A stretch of DNA of 33,779 bases from Planctomycetota bacterium. Lineage in GTDB: Bacteria; Planctomycetota; UBA1135; GCA-002686595. The DNA is taken from assembly GCA_016220035.1 (NCBI GenBank), contig JACRIO010000130.1, positions 1 through 33,779 on the forward strand, given 5' to 3'. The notes beneath the pieces were generated by a model. The model ran no database searches and had not been told where the DNA came from. It worked only from the letters and a program-made list of their open reading frames with translations. Position 1 is the first letter of the stretch, and each line of letters begins with the position of its first letter. The position numbers and the translations under genes were made by a program. Positions 32,650 through 33,779 of the stretch are shown piece after piece.

Positions 32650-33615
32650 TCATTCCCGTGCGTCGGGGAGCACGATGCGGAGCTCGCGGTCCTCGACCGG
32701 CACCGCGGTCGCGGTCGTCTCGGTGTCCGCGACGAGCGTGCGCGCGCCGTCGGGCGCGGGCTGTGTGCGCCACGCGGTGAAGGAGAGCGCGTGTCCTTCG
32801 GGCCCAGCGACGCGCGCCCGGCCCTCCGCATCCAGGGTCACGGAGCGCGCCGTGACGCAGCCGCGCAACCCGCTCACGTGGAGTCGCGCGTCGAGCACGG
32901 GCCGACCGTCCGCATCGACGACGGCGACGACGAGCGCGCGTTCGAGCGGTTGCACGACCTCGACGTGCTCGAGCCCGGCCCGCGCGCGCTGCTCCCACGC
33001 GGACATCGTCACGCGGCCCTCGCGCGCCGCGCGCTCTTCGAGCCGCGACACCGTGATCCAGCACTCGCCGCGCTCGAGGCCGAGCACGCGAAAGCAACCG
33101 CTCGCGTCGGTCGTGATCGACCAGGCGCGCCGGCCGCCGCTCGTCGCGGTCACGCCGACGCTCGCGCCGACGACGGGATCGCCGTGCGCATCGACGACTC
33201 GTCCCGCGAGCACGCGCTCGACCGGGAGCTCGATCGCGAGCTCGCGCACGATTCCGCCCGCGAGCTCGACGCGCGTCTCGTGCTCCATCCGCCCGGCGTG
33301 GTTCACCGTGAGCGACCACGCGCCGGGTTCGAGACCCTCGGCCGCGAACGCTCCGCTCGCGTCGAGCTCGATCGTCTTCGCGAGCGCGCCGCCCTGGCGC
33401 GGGCCTTCGCCGAGCTGCGCCCGCATCCAGCGCAACTCGACCACCGCGCCGGCGATCGAGCGCCCCTCGACCTCCTTCACGACGCAGCGCAGGGAGGCGC
33501 TCCCATCGACGACGGGCGACGCGCGCCCGCGCGCCTCACCCACGGGACGAGCTCGTGGGGCCGCACACCCGCCGAGCACCGCGAACCAGGCGGCGAACAG
33601 GAGCACGGCCTTCAT
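32650..33615 (-). CDS. Lipoprotein with carboxypeptidase-regulatory-like domains
   Basis: A 321-residue lipoprotein: signal MKAVLLFAAWFAVLGGC with lipobox LGGC, Cys17 being the predicted lipidated residue. About three beta-sandwich repeats of the carboxypeptidase-regulatory type follow (LRCVVKEVEGRSIAGAVVEL; LAGRVVDAHGDPVVGASVGV with FRVLGLERGECWITV; VVAVVDADGRPVLDARLHV). Such domains are non-catalytic and often mediate binding. The start overlaps the stop of the partial upstream frame by ATGA, but TAGGGT 6 nt before ATG suggests its own promoter. The DUF3187 gene begins 62 nt downstream on the same strand. Confidence 0.85.
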   Translation of the reverse strand: MKAVLLFAAWFAVLGGCAAPRARPVGEARGRASPVVDGSASLRCVVKEVEGRSIAGAVVELRWMRAQLGEGPRQGGALAKTIELDASGAFAAEGLEPGAWSLTVNHAGRMEHETRVELAGGIVRELAIELPVERVLAGRVVDAHGDPVVGASVGVTATSGGRRAWSITTDASGCFRVLGLERGECWITVSRLEERAAREGRVTMSAWEQRARAGLEHVEVVQPLERALVVAVVDADGRPVLDARLHVSGLRGCVTARSVTLDAEGRARVAGPEGHALSFTAWRTQPAPDGARTLVADTETTATAVPVEDRELRIVLPDARE

Positions 33616-33779
33616 CCCGACACCCTACCCCGCGCATGCACGTCGGCAACCGTGCCGAAGGTCTCAACGGCCTTCGCCTCGTATCCCTGCACGAAAATCT
33701 TCGGCGGCACCCGCGTGATGCGCAGGTCCTTATACAAGTCGAATACTTCCGCCAGATACTTCTGAATCCCGGCGTAGTC
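33612..33779 (-). CDS. 3' end of an unrecognised gene (5' part outside the window)
   Basis: Reading in from the right edge on the minus strand gives 55 uninterrupted residues starting DYAGIQKYLAEVFDLYKD and continuing RITRVPPKIFVQGYEAKAVE, with a stop at 33612-33614 inside the ATGA shared with the lipoprotein gene. I do not recognise the family. Codons such as GTA, TTG, TAT, ATT and GGA, rare in the rest of the window, are frequent up to ~33640, and GC is visibly lower. The last ~12 codons return to local composition, so the native C-terminus may have been altered. It may belong to an acquired segment extending beyond the window. Confidence 0.5.
   Translation of the reverse strand, partial: DYAGIQKYLAEVFDLYKDLRITRVPPKIFVQGYEAKAVETFGTVADVHARGRVSG
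33622..33627 (-). promoter_or_regulatory. TAGGGT hexamer 6 nt before ATG 33615 (putative leaderless promoter)
   Basis: Minus strand: TAGGGT, GTCGGG, ATG. It matches the start-adjacent TAnnnT pattern and implies that the lipoprotein gene need not depend on transcription from the partial gene upstream. Confidence 0.4.

Overview
The window is a very GC-rich bacterial chromosome segment with about 25 genes, most codons ending in G or C, many exported proteins, and no rRNA, tRNA, CRISPR array or insertion sequence that I can see. I place it by inference in the Planctomycetota, near the lineage of Saltatorellus, Engelhardtia and Rohdeia. The grounds are a Cys-rich C-terminal module (CFGDG...CPCG...GCANS...FCPP...N..I.W) on unrelated secreted proteins, a YVTN-propeller/c-type cytochrome protein, TMTC-like GT-C/TPR proteins, DUF4412- and DUF3187-like envelope proteins, and M14 peptidases with Asp-rich loops. 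The assignment rests on family recall, not a search.

Layout. 1-1.1 kb: MoxR AAA+ ATPase (-). 1.4-4.9 kb: a decayed remnant, then a complete secreted YVTN/di-haem cytochrome protein, both with the Cys-rich module (+). 5.0-6.3 kb: SRPBCC protein and PrsW-like intramembrane protease (+). 6.6-8.3 kb: a third secreted protein with the module (+). 8.35-11.4 kb: ilvA-type threonine ammonia-lyase overlapping an MsbA-like ABC exporter by GTGA (-). 11.4-12.5 kb: gene-free, with diverged repeats. 12.5-14.1 kb: ECF sigma factor (-) divergent from a spermidine-synthase-fold methyltransferase (+). 14.1-16.1 kb: PilT and a small protein faintly like nucleoside-diphosphate kinase (-). 16.2-20.7 kb: DUF4412-like secreted protein, a minisatellite, a crotonase and a secreted serine peptidase (+). 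20.7-25.2 kb: TMTC-like membrane protein, HEAT/discoidin-like protein and a secreted protein (-). 25.5-30.3 kb: patatin, then two adjacent M14 carboxypeptidase paralogues, the first without its catalytic residues (+). 30.5-33.6 kb: three exported proteins (-). The right edge holds the 3' end of an unrecognised gene of lower GC.

How the genes work together. Most products act at or beyond the inner membrane: secreted hydrolases, a c-type cytochrome, the exporter, PrsW, lipoprotein and barrel-like proteins, and a membrane glycosyltransferase-like protein. No single pathway links them. Only two transcription units are clearly coupled: ilvA-ABC (4-nt overlap) and the two M14 genes (14-nt gap). SRPBCC-PrsW (27 nt) and crotonase-peptidase (35 nt) are likely pairs.

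Most notable observations: (1) six genes have a TAnnnT hexamer exactly 6-8 nt before ATG and no clear Shine-Dalgarno, suggesting leaderless transcription, while other genes have TAnnnT 35-45 nt upstream and in two cases a purine-rich Shine-Dalgarno; (2) a catalytically dead M14 carboxypeptidase precedes an intact paralogue; (3) the Cys-rich C-terminal module occurs three times within 7 kb, once as a decaying copy; (4) diverged repeats lie in the 11.4-12.5 kb gene-free region; (5) composition changes at the right edge.
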